A stretch of 64,000 nucleotides of DNA, taken from positions 1-64,000 of the forward strand of contig DATLCN010000046.1 in the NCBI GenBank assembly GCA_035526335.1. Reading direction: 5' to 3'. The stretch comes from GCA-2861595 sp035526335. GTDB lineage: Bacteria; Actinomycetota; Acidimicrobiia; Acidimicrobiales; GCA-2861595. The position numbers and the translations under genes are program-made. The notes below the pieces were generated by a model. The model searched no databases, was not told the origin of the DNA, and worked only from the letters and a program-made list of their open reading frames with translations. Positions 40,844 through 48,421 of this stretch are shown here, piece by piece; position 1 is the first letter of the stretch; each line of letters begins with the position of its first letter.

Positions 40844-41656
40844 ATGGCCCGCCGAACGGCGAAGCCGGCGCGTCACCGCGGGCGGCGGGCGACCGCCCTC
40901 GCCGGATTCTTCGCGGCCCCCGATTCCGACCCTGCCCAGGGTCCCCAGATCCGGCTCGGCCTGCTCTGGGGTTTGGCGACCACCATCGCCGCCGCCGCGG
41001 GGCCGGTGCCGCTGGCCATGGTTTTCGCGCCCCTCGCGTCCCTGGCGGCGGCGCAGGCGGCGCGATCGTGGCGCCGCCGGCAGCGCCGGGCGGCGGTGGC
41101 GGTCAGTGCCGGCGGTGCCGCCCTGGTGGTGACCGTTTCGGTCTTCGGAGCTCCCGCCGTCCTCGTCGTCGTCGTCCTTCTCGGCGGTGTCCTCGTTTTC
41201 GCCCGCCTGACGCCGACCCTGCCCTCAGGCCACGCGAGCCCGGGCCTGACCGGGCTCATCGCGCTCGTGTGCGGCCTCGGCGGGGCTTCGCCGGTCCTTC
41301 TCCGGAGCGACGGCTTCATCCCGGTCTTCGTGCTGCTCAGCTTCGTCCACGTCTACGACGCCAGTGCCTACGTGGTGGGCACCGGGGCCAGATCGGCCTG
41401 GGAGGGGCCGGCGGCGGGAGTGGCCGGCATCGCCGCCGTCACCCTGGCCGTCGCCGCCTTGCTCTCACCTCCATTTAGGGGAGCCACCCCGTGGCTTTTC
41501 GGACTGATCGCTGCCGCGCTCGCGCCGCTCGGTCCGATGGCTGCCGGCAGGCTCATCGGAGACCGGCGCGCCCGGGTACCGGCCTTTCGCCGGCTGGACT
41601 CTCTCCTCGTGGTGGGCCCTCTGTGGGCCCTCGCCGCCGTGGTGGTTCTGGACTAG
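40844..41656 (+). CDS. Polytopic membrane protein, CdsA-like
   Basis: A 270-residue protein with about seven helices. HVYDASAYVVGTGARSAWEG then PAAGVAG resembles the phosphatidate cytidylyltransferase signature, but the aspartates and lysines needed for catalysis are mostly absent, so it may be a degenerate relative with another role. The C-terminal RLIGDRRARVPAFRRLDSLL is also CdsA-like. It follows the MoaD-like gene by three bases. Its stop codon lies inside an 11-bp tandem repeat. Confidence 0.6.
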   Translation: MARRTAKPARHRGRRATALAGFFAAPDSDPAQGPQIRLGLLWGLATTIAAAAGPVPLAMVFAPLASLAAAQAARSWRRRQRRAAVAVSAGGAALVVTVSVFGAPAVLVVVVLLGGVLVFARLTPTLPSGHASPGLTGLIALVCGLGGASPVLLRSDGFIPVFVLLSFVHVYDASAYVVGTGARSAWEGPAAGVAGIAAVTLAVAALLSPPFRGATPWLFGLIAAALAPLGPMAAGRLIGDRRARVPAFRRLDSLLVVGPLWALAAVVVLD

Positions 41657-41679
41657 GTCTGGACTAGGTCAGGACTAGG
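41647..41679 (+). repeat. Three 11-bp tandem repeats covering a gene end
   Basis: TCTGGACTAGG occurs at 41647-41657 and 41658-41668, and as TCAGGACTAGG at 41669-41679. The first copy contains the last codons and the TAG of the CdsA-like gene; each later copy keeps the TAG triplet. Slippage of the gene end is the likely origin. Confidence 0.7.
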
Positions 41680-41689
41680 TCCCAAAGCG

Positions 41690-42418
41690 TTAGAAGAGGA
41701 TCTCCCAGAAGAGGATGAAGAACGCCCAGAGGACGAACCCGGCGATGATCGTGTTCTTGTGCGTCTCCAGATAGACCTTGGTGGGTCCCGGGCCGGTTCC
41801 CCCGATGCGGCCGGTGCCGTTCAGCTCGACGAGAACGAGCACGAGGACGGTGACGAGCCAGTACAGGCCCCGCTCGCCACCTTTCGGCTGCAGCTCGTAG
41901 ACCCGGGCCAGGTGGCTGGTGAAGCCCATGAAGAACAGCATCGGGATGGAGAGCATCGTGTTGGTCCTCGACGCCAGCAGCGCCTTCCGGCCCGCCCCTG
42001 CCGCCGCCGGGTCCGGCTGCCCGCCGGCAGACACCTGCTCCGCCGACGCGATGACGATCTGCTGGTTGGGCCAGATGACCATCCACACGTTGGCGAACAT
42101 GATCAACGCCATCAGGATCCCGGTGGCGATGCTCATGCCGAGAGAGGTCTTGAAGTAGGCGCCGCCGGAGAGGTTCTCCTGGAAAGCGAGGATGGAGATG
42201 CCGGTCAGGACGGTGAGAACCGCTGCGAACCGGAACCACCAGAGGGCCCGGGGGACCAGCTTGGTGATCGCCTCCGTTCGCGACGCGGCATCGAACTGGG
42301 CGAACGAGGGAACCTGGACGAAGTTGAAGTAGTAGAGGAGACCTATCCACGTCACGCCGGCGAGGTAGTGCCCCCACCGTGAGAGCATCTCTCCACCAGC
42401 CTGGGTAAAGATCTCCAC
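41690..42418 (-). CDS. Urate oxidase N-terminal/PuuD-like membrane protein
   Basis: A 242-residue protein with about six helices, matching the membrane domain of PuuD-type proteins: RWGHYLAGVTWIGLLYYFNF then VQVPSFA near the start, LWWFRFAAVLTVLTGISIL, FANVWMVIWPNQQIVI and the end FVLWAFFILFWEILF. The cytochrome c domain of true PuuD is missing, so urate oxidation cannot be claimed. GTG 42418 has AGGAG seven bases upstream. It lies four bases after sodN and is probably cotranscribed with it. Confidence 0.72.
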   Translation of the reverse strand: MEIFTQAGGEMLSRWGHYLAGVTWIGLLYYFNFVQVPSFAQFDAASRTEAITKLVPRALWWFRFAAVLTVLTGISILAFQENLSGGAYFKTSLGMSIATGILMALIMFANVWMVIWPNQQIVIASAEQVSAGGQPDPAAAGAGRKALLASRTNTMLSIPMLFFMGFTSHLARVYELQPKGGERGLYWLVTVLVLVLVELNGTGRIGGTGPGPTKVYLETHKNTIIAGFVLWAFFILFWEILF

Positions 42419-42422
42419 GGAG

Positions 42423-42839
42423 CTACTCCTTCGTCTTCCAGAACACGCCGGCGATCTCCTCGATCAGTGCGAGCAGCTTCTCGGCCGCGGCCGGATCGGT
42501 GGAGTGCTTGGTGGCACCGGCGGCCTTGGTGGCGTTCCAGAACAGCTCGTGGAGCTCGGGGAACTGCTCGAGGTGGGGGGGCTTGAAGTAGTCGGTCCAG
42601 AGCACCCAGAGATGGTGCTTGACCAGATCCGCTCGTTCCTCCTTGATGAGGATGGCCCGCTGGCGGAACGTCTCGTCGCCCGAAGCGTGGTACTTCTCGA
42701 GGATGGCCTTTATGGACTCGGCCTCGATGCGGGCCTGGGCGGGGTCGTACACGCCACAGGGGAGGTCGCAGTGAGCGGAAACGGGAAGGGGCGGGTGGAC
42801 CTGGTCCACCAGTGCGAAGAGACGGGACGTCAACGGCAT
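42423..42839 (-). CDS. sodN: Nickel-dependent superoxide dismutase
   Basis: A 138-residue precursor. The 22-residue leader ends at PLPVSA and the mature enzyme starts HCDLPCGVYDP (residues 23-33), the nickel hook with His1, Cys2 and Cys6 as ligands. The rest forms the helical bundle (ESIKAILEKYHASGDETF, WTDYFKPPHLEQFPELHELF). AAGGAGGAG stands just before the ATG. It destroys superoxide; cleavage needs SodX, encoded divergently only 36 bases away. Confidence 0.96.
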   Translation of the reverse strand: MPLTSRLFALVDQVHPPLPVSAHCDLPCGVYDPAQARIEAESIKAILEKYHASGDETFRQRAILIKEERADLVKHHLWVLWTDYFKPPHLEQFPELHELFWNATKAAGATKHSTDPAAAEKLLALIEEIAGVFWKTKE

Positions 42840-42875
42840 GGCAGTGCTCCTCCTTCTCGGGGTGCCGGGCCCCGG

Positions 42876-43235
42876 ATGTCGGCCCGGCATGTGCTCCTGG
42901 TTACCGTAGTCACTGCGCTGGCGGCCGTCTCCACGTTCCTGCGCCGGGTGGAGGTCCGCGGCGACAGCATGTTGCCGGCGCTGCGGCCGGGCGACCGGCT
43001 CCTCGTGGTACGGACCACGCGTGCCCGCCCGGGCCAGATCGTGCTGGTCGACGATCCCCGGCGTCGCTGGTGCCCGCTGGTCAAGCGGGTGGAGACGGTG
43101 CATGCCGGCATGGTGGTGGTGACCGGCGACAACACCGCCGCCAGCACCGACAGCAGGGTCTTCGGACCGGTGAAGGTGCGGTCCCGGGCCGTGTACCGCT
43201 ACCACCCCGCGGGCCGAACGGGATGGCTCAGGTGA
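42876..43235 (+). CDS. sodX: Nickel-type superoxide dismutase maturation protease SodX
   Basis: A 119-residue signal-peptidase-like (S26) protease. An N-terminal helix (about 5-22) is followed by VEVRGDSMLPALRPGDRLLV with the catalytic serine, and CPLVKRVETV with the catalytic lysine; VVVTGDNTAASTDSR is the third S26 box. It removes the SodN leader to expose the histidine of the nickel site. Start ATG 42876; alternatives upstream would overlap sodN. Confidence 0.92.
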   Translation: MSARHVLLVTVVTALAAVSTFLRRVEVRGDSMLPALRPGDRLLVVRTTRARPGQIVLVDDPRRRWCPLVKRVETVHAGMVVVTGDNTAASTDSRVFGPVKVRSRAVYRYHPAGRTGWLR

Positions 43236-43256
43236 GGGTGCGGGTACCATCGCGGT

Positions 43257-43805
43257 ATGGGTAACGCGACTCCGGACCTCGACCGGCTTCTCGCCGCTGA
43301 CTACGTCGAGGGCCTCGACGACCTACCCATGGAGGACCTGCGTGCCCGCAAGGTTTCGTGCGAGCAGGTGGAGGGTGAACTTTCGTACCTCCGCCGGCTG
43401 GTGCAGGGCCGCCTCGACATCATCACCGCCGAACTGAGGCGCAGGGAAGGCGGTGAGAACGGGGGCTTGGCCGAGCTGGTGGACCACCTGCCGGAGATCC
43501 TGGCCGAAGGCGGCCGCGGTGCCACCTCCGGCCGGCGCCCCACGGAGATGGCCTCGGACGTGAACCACCGTCTCATCACAGCCGAACTGGACCGCATCAT
43601 CGACGTGGACAGAGTGGCCACGTTGCCGACGATGGGTACCGGGGACGTGGCCGCCATCGCCGCCGCTCTGGTCGATCTCGAGCATCGGATCTCCTCCCAG
43701 CGCAGGGCTCTCCACGAGTGCCTCGACACGGTGCAGGCCGAGATCATCCGCCGCTACAAATCCGGCGAGGCCACAGTCGACAGCTTGTTGCCCCCAGAGT
43801 CCTGA
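43257..43805 (+). CDS. rsiG: RsiG-like anti-sigma factor with c-di-GMP-binding helices
   Basis: A 182-residue helical protein. Two helical hairpin segments carry the RsiG c-di-GMP signature E(x3)S(x2)R(x3)Q(x3)D: the first is exact (Glu39, Ser43, Arg46, Gln50, Asp54) and the second has His for Gln (Glu142, Ser146, Arg149, His153, Asp157). RsiG with c-di-GMP holds the sigma factor WhiG in Streptomyces. No WhiG/FliA-type sigma gene is visible here. TACCAT lies six bases before the ATG, so the mRNA may be leaderless. Confidence 0.85.
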   Translation: MGNATPDLDRLLAADYVEGLDDLPMEDLRARKVSCEQVEGELSYLRRLVQGRLDIITAELRRREGGENGGLAELVDHLPEILAEGGRGATSGRRPTEMASDVNHRLITAELDRIIDVDRVATLPTMGTGDVAAIAAALVDLEHRISSQRRALHECLDTVQAEIIRRYKSGEATVDSLLPPES

Positions 43806-43822
43806 GCCCCTCCCAATTCGCT

Positions 43823-45052
43823 GTGCGACGGCTCGCGGTTCTATCCATGCACACGTCGCCGCTGGCGCAGCCCGGCACCGGCGACGGTGGAGGCATGAAC
43901 GTCTACGTGCGTCAGTTGGCCTCCGCCCTGGCCCGCAGCGGCGTGGAGTGCGACGTCTACACCCGGGCGTCCTCGCCGGCACAGGTGGCGGTGGCGGCAG
44001 TGGAGCCCGGACTGCGTGTCCACCATGTGGCTGCAGGACCGCTCGGGCCTGTGCCCAAGGAGGAACTGGTGGAACTGGTGGCGGAGTTCACCGACGGTGT
44101 ATCGGCCCGGCTGTCGGGCGACTACGCCCCCGACGCCATCCACGCCAACTACTGGCTGTCGGGACTGGCCGGTCACGCCCTGAAGCACGAGCTGAACGTT
44201 CCGCTCGTGTCCACCTTCCACACCCTCGCCCGGGTCAAGGCCGAAGGGGACGAGGACCCGGTCGGCCGCGCGCAGGCCGAGGCGGAGGTGATGGCCTGCT
44301 CCGACGCGGTGCTCGCTTCCTGTTCGGTCGAGGCGGCCCAGATCGCCGGGCTGTACGACGTCGGCAGGGACCGCATAGAGATCGTGCCGCCCGGCGTGGA
44401 CCACGCCTTCTTCTCCCCTGGGCACCGACCCCAGGCGCGGCGCGCCCTCGGGCTGCCGGCGGGACCGATGCTGCTGTTCGTCGGACGCATCCAGGCGCTC
44501 AAGGGAGTGGACGTGGCCGTCGGTGCTCTGGCCGCTCTGGCGGCCGGCTCCGGACCTGCCCGTGACGACGCCTTCCTGGTCGTGGTCGGAGGCCCGAGCG
44601 GTCCCGACGGCATGGCCGAGGTCGCCCGTGTCCGGCGCATGGTCACCGAACTGGGACTGGTGGGCAGGGTGCGTTTCGTCGATCCCCAACCCCACGAGCT
44701 GCTCTCCACCTACTACCGTGCCGCCGACCTGTGCCTGGTGCCGAGCCGTTCGGAGTCGTTCGGCCTGGTCGCGCTGGAGGCGGCTGCCTGTGGGACTCCC
44801 GTCGTGGCTGCCGCGGTGGGTGGGCTCCGCACCCTCGTCCAGCACGGCACGACGGGCTTCCTCGTCGAGAATCGTGATGCTGACGCCTTCGCCCGGTTCG
44901 CGGGCGACGTCCTGGCCGATCCGGGTCTGGCTGAGGGGATGTCACTCGCCGCCGCCGAGGATGCCCGCCGTTACACCTGGTCGCTGGCCGCCGGTCGGCT
45001 CCGGCAACTCTGCTCGCGTATAACCGCCCGTTCGCTCGTGGCCTGTCGCTGA
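43823..45052 (+). CDS. mshA: MshA-like glycosyltransferase (mycothiol biosynthesis)
   Basis: A 409-residue GT-B glycosyltransferase, family 4. The N-terminus RLAVLSMHTSPLAQPGTGDG followed by GGMNVYVRQLA is the MshA signature; IHANYWLSGLAGHALK, FVGRIQALKGVDVAVGAL and the E-x7-E motif around SRSESFGLVALEAAACGTPV support it. MshA joins GlcNAc to inositol-3-phosphate, the first step of mycothiol. Start is GTG 43823, 17 bases after the rsiG stop; the longer frame overlaps rsiG and is not conserved. Confidence 0.85.
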   Translation: MRRLAVLSMHTSPLAQPGTGDGGGMNVYVRQLASALARSGVECDVYTRASSPAQVAVAAVEPGLRVHHVAAGPLGPVPKEELVELVAEFTDGVSARLSGDYAPDAIHANYWLSGLAGHALKHELNVPLVSTFHTLARVKAEGDEDPVGRAQAEAEVMACSDAVLASCSVEAAQIAGLYDVGRDRIEIVPPGVDHAFFSPGHRPQARRALGLPAGPMLLFVGRIQALKGVDVAVGALAALAAGSGPARDDAFLVVVGGPSGPDGMAEVARVRRMVTELGLVGRVRFVDPQPHELLSTYYRAADLCLVPSRSESFGLVALEAAACGTPVVAAAVGGLRTLVQHGTTGFLVENRDADAFARFAGDVLADPGLAEGMSLAAAEDARRYTWSLAAGRLRQLCSRITARSLVACR

Positions 45053-45341
45053 GGCGCCCGCCCGTAACCTCGCCGGACCCGGGCACCGGGCGGAGCGGCT
45101 CTTGTCCCCCGCGCGGGAGGCGGCTACCGTGAGCTTCGCTGTGGCCCGAGGGGCGGAGCGGCGCCATTCGTTCGGGGAAGTGCGAATGTCGTTGCGAGGT
45201 TCCTCGGGCCCCAGCGCGTCCGTTGCGGCTGTGGACGCGCCGGCGCCGGGCCCGGCGCGGTGTTGCGCTGCCGCCACCCACCTCACTAGCGTCCGAGCGG
45301 CCGTCCAGGCGCTTCCGGGTGGAAGTCTGGCGCTGCCTCCA
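45053..45341. other. Intergenic region upstream of the M23 peptidase
   Basis: No gene is convincing; the peptidase frame stays open across it but without conservation. A 16-base perfect palindrome, GCGCCGGGCCCGGCGC at 45243-45258, is the only clear structure and could be a terminator or binding site. No good promoter is seen. Confidence 0.5.
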
Positions 45342-46469
45342 ATGCCGAGAACTCGCCGACCGTGTTTCGCAGGCCTGGTCCTGATCCTCGTGCTCGTGCT
45401 GTCGGGTCCCGCCCTGGCCGGCGAGTCGCTGAGCAGCGCGCGCCAGAAGCGGGAGGCCGCCCGCCAGAAGCGGGCCCAGCTGGCCACCCGCGTGAACGCC
45501 CTCCGGGCATCGGACGCGCAGCTCACGAACGCGGTCCGAGACCTGACCGCTCAGGTTCGGGCCCAGCAGGCGAGTGCCGACACCGCCCGTCAGGCCGTGC
45601 AGGCCGCCCTGAGCGCCGTCGCAGACGCCGAGGGCCGCATCGCCACGACGGAGAAGGAGGTGGTCACGCTCCGGACCGCGGTGGTGGACCGGGCCGTTTC
45701 GGCCTATGTCCGCCCCCAGCGCAGCAGCTTCGCCGACGTCATCGGAGCAAGGGATATCGGCCAGGCCAGCCGGCGTAGCTCGATGCTGGCCCAGGTAACC
45801 AACCGGGACAGGGACGTGCTCGACCGGTTGAGGTCCTTGCGCCAGGACCTCGACGAGGAGCAGGCCAGGGCGGCGCAGGCGCGGGATGTGGCGGCCGACC
45901 GACGCAAGGCCGTGCTGGCACGACTGTCCGGGCTCCAGACGGCGCGGATGCAGAAGCAACGTCTCTCCGACGCCCTCGAAGCCCGGATCAAGGAGTACCA
46001 GGCGGAGGCGGACGAGGTCGCCCGCCAGGAGTCCGGACTCACCGCTCTCATCCGGTCGAAGGAGCGGGCGATCGACCCCGGAGTCGATGGCCGGATATCC
46101 GGGGCCGGCCTGGCCTGGCCGCTGCGCGGGCCGGTCACATCGGGGTTCGGTCAGCGCTGGGGCCGCCTGCATGCCGGTATAGACATCGGCGCCGGCAGCG
46201 GCACTCCCATCCGCGCCGCCAAAGCCGGTGAGGTGATCTTCGCCGGGAGCTACAGCGGCTACGGCAACACCGTCATCATCAACCACGGCGGCGGCTTCAC
46301 CACCCTCTACGCACACCAGAGCAGACTCGGAGCCGCCGACGGCGCCACCGTCTCACAGGGCCAGGTCATCGGTTACGTGGGTTCGACAGGCCATTCCACC
46401 GGCCCGCACCTGCATTTCGAGACACGGGTCAACGGCTCCCCCCAGAACCCACGGCGGTACCTGCCGTGA
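45342..46469 (+). CDS. Secreted M23-family peptidase with coiled coil
   Basis: A 375-residue cell-wall hydrolase of EnvC/NlpD layout. The signal segment CFAGLVLILVLVLSGPALAG (about 8-27) is followed by long coiled coils (about 30-115 and 140-235) and a C-terminal LytM domain: SGFGQRWGRLHAGIDIGAGS (first His and Asp), GNTVIINHGGGFTTLYAH and STGPHLHFETR (HxH). All zinc ligands are present. It trims or activates peptidoglycan cleavage at division. Start ATG 45342 (MPRTRRPCF) is the one followed by a signal peptide. Confidence 0.9.
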   Translation: MPRTRRPCFAGLVLILVLVLSGPALAGESLSSARQKREAARQKRAQLATRVNALRASDAQLTNAVRDLTAQVRAQQASADTARQAVQAALSAVADAEGRIATTEKEVVTLRTAVVDRAVSAYVRPQRSSFADVIGARDIGQASRRSSMLAQVTNRDRDVLDRLRSLRQDLDEEQARAAQARDVAADRRKAVLARLSGLQTARMQKQRLSDALEARIKEYQAEADEVARQESGLTALIRSKERAIDPGVDGRISGAGLAWPLRGPVTSGFGQRWGRLHAGIDIGAGSGTPIRAAKAGEVIFAGSYSGYGNTVIINHGGGFTTLYAHQSRLGAADGATVSQGQVIGYVGSTGHSTGPHLHFETRVNGSPQNPRRYLP

Positions 46470-46491
46470 GGGGCGCCAGGGCCGGACGGCA

Positions 46492-47286
46492 GTGACCGCC
46501 GTTCGGCTCGTCGTGGTCGGTGGCGGGCGAATGGGCGAGGCCCTGGTCTCGGGGCTGCTGCGCGCGGGCTGGGCGCCGGCGGGGGAGCTGGCCGTGGTGG
46601 AGAAGCTGGAGGAGCGGCGGCGAAGACTCGAGGACCTTCTGCCCGGGGTGGCGATCGTCCCGGAAACTCCCGAGGCGACCGGCGCTGTGATAGCCGTCAA
46701 GCCCGGCGACGTGAAGGAGGCTTGCCGCCAGGTGGCAGGTGCCGGCGCGGTCCAGGCGTTGTCGATCGCCGCCGGCGTGAGGCTGTCCTCCCTCCAGGAC
46801 TGGTTGGGCCAAGGCGTGCGGGTGGTGCGGGCCATGCCCAACACCCCGGCACTGATCGGTCAGGGTGCCGCCGCGATCTCCGCCGGTCCCACCGCCGGTC
46901 CCGCCGATCTGAAGTGGGCGGAGGGGGTGCTCTCCGCGGTGGGCATCGTGGCGCGGGTGCCCGAGCACCTGCTGGATGCGGTCACAGGGCTCTCGGGTTC
47001 GGGCCCCGCCTACCTGTACGTCATGGCCGAGGCGCTCATAGACGCCGGCGTGCTGGCGGGGATTCCCCGTGGGACGAGCGTTGCGCTCGTGGTCCAGACG
47101 CTGGTGGGCGCCTCCCGGATGCTGGCCGAATCAGGCCAGGGGCCCGAAGCGCTCCGGGCCGCCGTCACCTCTCCTGGAGGAACCACCGCTGCCGGCCTTA
47201 GCGCCCTCGAGGAGCGGGGCGTGCGGGGCGCCTTCCTGGAGGCCGTGCAGGCGGCCACCGAGAGGTCCCGCCAGCTCGGCGGGTGA
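46492..47286 (+). CDS. proC: Pyrroline-5-carboxylate reductase
   Basis: A 264-residue NADPH-dependent reductase, last step of proline synthesis. The Rossmann start VRLVVVGGGRMGEALVSGLL, VVRAMPNTPALIGQGA, SGSGPAYLYVMAEALIDAGV and TSPGGTTAAGLSALE are the ProC signature. It starts with GTG. It lies between the peptidase and a small HTH gene, on the same strand. Confidence 0.95.
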   Translation: MTAVRLVVVGGGRMGEALVSGLLRAGWAPAGELAVVEKLEERRRRLEDLLPGVAIVPETPEATGAVIAVKPGDVKEACRQVAGAGAVQALSIAAGVRLSSLQDWLGQGVRVVRAMPNTPALIGQGAAAISAGPTAGPADLKWAEGVLSAVGIVARVPEHLLDAVTGLSGSGPAYLYVMAEALIDAGVLAGIPRGTSVALVVQTLVGASRMLAESGQGPEALRAAVTSPGGTTAAGLSALEERGVRGAFLEAVQAATERSRQLGG

Positions 47287-47324
47287 CCGGCGGCCTCCTC
47301 CGGGACGCTCCCCGAAGATCCCAC

Positions 47325-47353
47325 TTTCCACATCTCCCCCATTGGCGTACAGT
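47325..47353 (+). promoter_or_regulatory. Promoter of the small HTH gene
   Basis: TTTCCA (47325-47330) and TACAGT (47348-47353) form a -35/-10 pair with a 17-base spacer. Transcription would begin near 47360, ahead of the GTG at 47374. The -10 overlaps the earliest possible TTG start at 47353, which argues against that start. Confidence 0.45.
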
Positions 47354-47373
47354 TGCCCCACGGGCGGAGAGGG

Positions 47374-47580
47374 GTGATTCCACTGGCAAGGGAAGAGCAT
47401 GCGAAGGCCAAGTTCCTCACGGTCGCCGAGGTCGCAGAGGTCCTGCGCGTGTCGAACATGACCGTGTACCGCCTGATCGCGGCCGGCGATCTACCCGCCG
47501 TACGGGTCGGGAAGTCCTACCGCCTCCGCGAGGACGACGTCGACAAGTACCTCGGCGACCGCTACACCGAGGCCGGATAA
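47374..47580 (+). CDS. Small helix-turn-helix (excisionase-type) regulator
   Basis: A 68-residue DNA-binding protein. KFLTVAEVAEVLRVSNMTVY is the helix-turn-helix and DLPAVRVGKSYRLREDDV the wing, as in the MerR-like BldC/excisionase group. Such free-standing proteins are chromosomal regulators in actinobacteria; it lacks a phage context. GTG 47374 follows GGCGGAGAGG closely and lies after the predicted promoter. Target genes cannot be told. Confidence 0.8.
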   Translation: MIPLAREEHAKAKFLTVAEVAEVLRVSNMTVYRLIAAGDLPAVRVGKSYRLREDDVDKYLGDRYTEAG

Positions 47581-47605
47581 CCCAAACCTGTAGCGTCCGT
47601 CCCCC

Positions 47606-48421
47606 ATGACGAGGCGCCACGACACCGTCTCCTTCCTGTCCGACTTCGGATTGGACGACGAGTTCGCAGGGGTGGTCCGTTCGGTGATCCGGTCACTCGC
47701 ACCGCACGCGACGGTCATCGACATCACCCACGGGGTTCCCGCCCATGACGTGCGGGCCGGCAGCCTCGCCCTGGTCCGGAGCGTGCAGTACCTCGCCCCC
47801 GGGGTGGTCCTGGCCGTGGTCGACCCCGGTGTGGGCACCGAACGGCGTGCCGTGGGCGTCGAGGTGGGCACCGAGGGTGAAGCCGTCTTCGTCGGCCCGG
47901 ACAACGGGTTGCTCGCCGGCGCCGTGGCCATGGTCGGAGGTGCCACCCGTGCCGTCGAACTCACCACCACCGAGTTTCATCTGCCGGCGCCCGGGGCCAC
48001 GTTCGCCGGCAGGGACGTCTTCGCCCCTGTCGTGGGCCACCTGTGCAGCGGCGTGGACCTGGCCGAGTTCGGCCCACCGATCGACCCGATCACCCTCCGT
48101 CCGGGACTTCTACCCCTGAGCCGCACCGAGGAGGGAAAGCTGGTCAGCGAGGTGCTGTGGGTCGACCGCTTCGGCAACGCGCAGCTCAACGTCGATCCAG
48201 GTGACATCGCGGCCATGGGAGACCGGATCTCCCTGCGTTGGGGCATAGGTCAGGTCCGCACTGGCCGGCTCGCCGGCAACTACGCGGAGCTCAACGCGGG
48301 GGAGGTCGGACTGGTCGTCGATTCGTATGGCCTGGTGTCGGTCGCCCTCGACCGCCAGTCGGCGGCCGACGAGCTGAAGTTGCGTCCCGGCGACGCGGTC
48401 AGCCTGGAGGCGGCATCATGA
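47606..48421 (+). CDS. SAM hydroxide adenosyltransferase (DUF62)
   Basis: A 271-residue protein of the chlorinase/fluorinase-like family: TVSFLSDFGLDDEFAGVVRS at the start, VIDITHGVPAHDVRAGS, LAVVDPGVGT, FVGPDNGLL and TFAGRDVFAPVVGHL. The Asp/Arg/His set of the hydroxide-using enzymes appears present, so it likely splits SAM to adenosine and methionine. ATG 47606 is nine bases after TAGCGT. Its end overlaps a 29-codon gene (ATGA). Confidence 0.88.
   Translation: MTRRHDTVSFLSDFGLDDEFAGVVRSVIRSLAPHATVIDITHGVPAHDVRAGSLALVRSVQYLAPGVVLAVVDPGVGTERRAVGVEVGTEGEAVFVGPDNGLLAGAVAMVGGATRAVELTTTEFHLPAPGATFAGRDVFAPVVGHLCSGVDLAEFGPPIDPITLRPGLLPLSRTEEGKLVSEVLWVDRFGNAQLNVDPGDIAAMGDRISLRWGIGQVRTGRLAGNYAELNAGEVGLVVDSYGLVSVALDRQSAADELKLRPGDAVSLEAAS

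Noticed and set aside
43841..44845. Minus-strand frame opposite mshA
   Set aside because: Shadow of mshA; no domain or start site.
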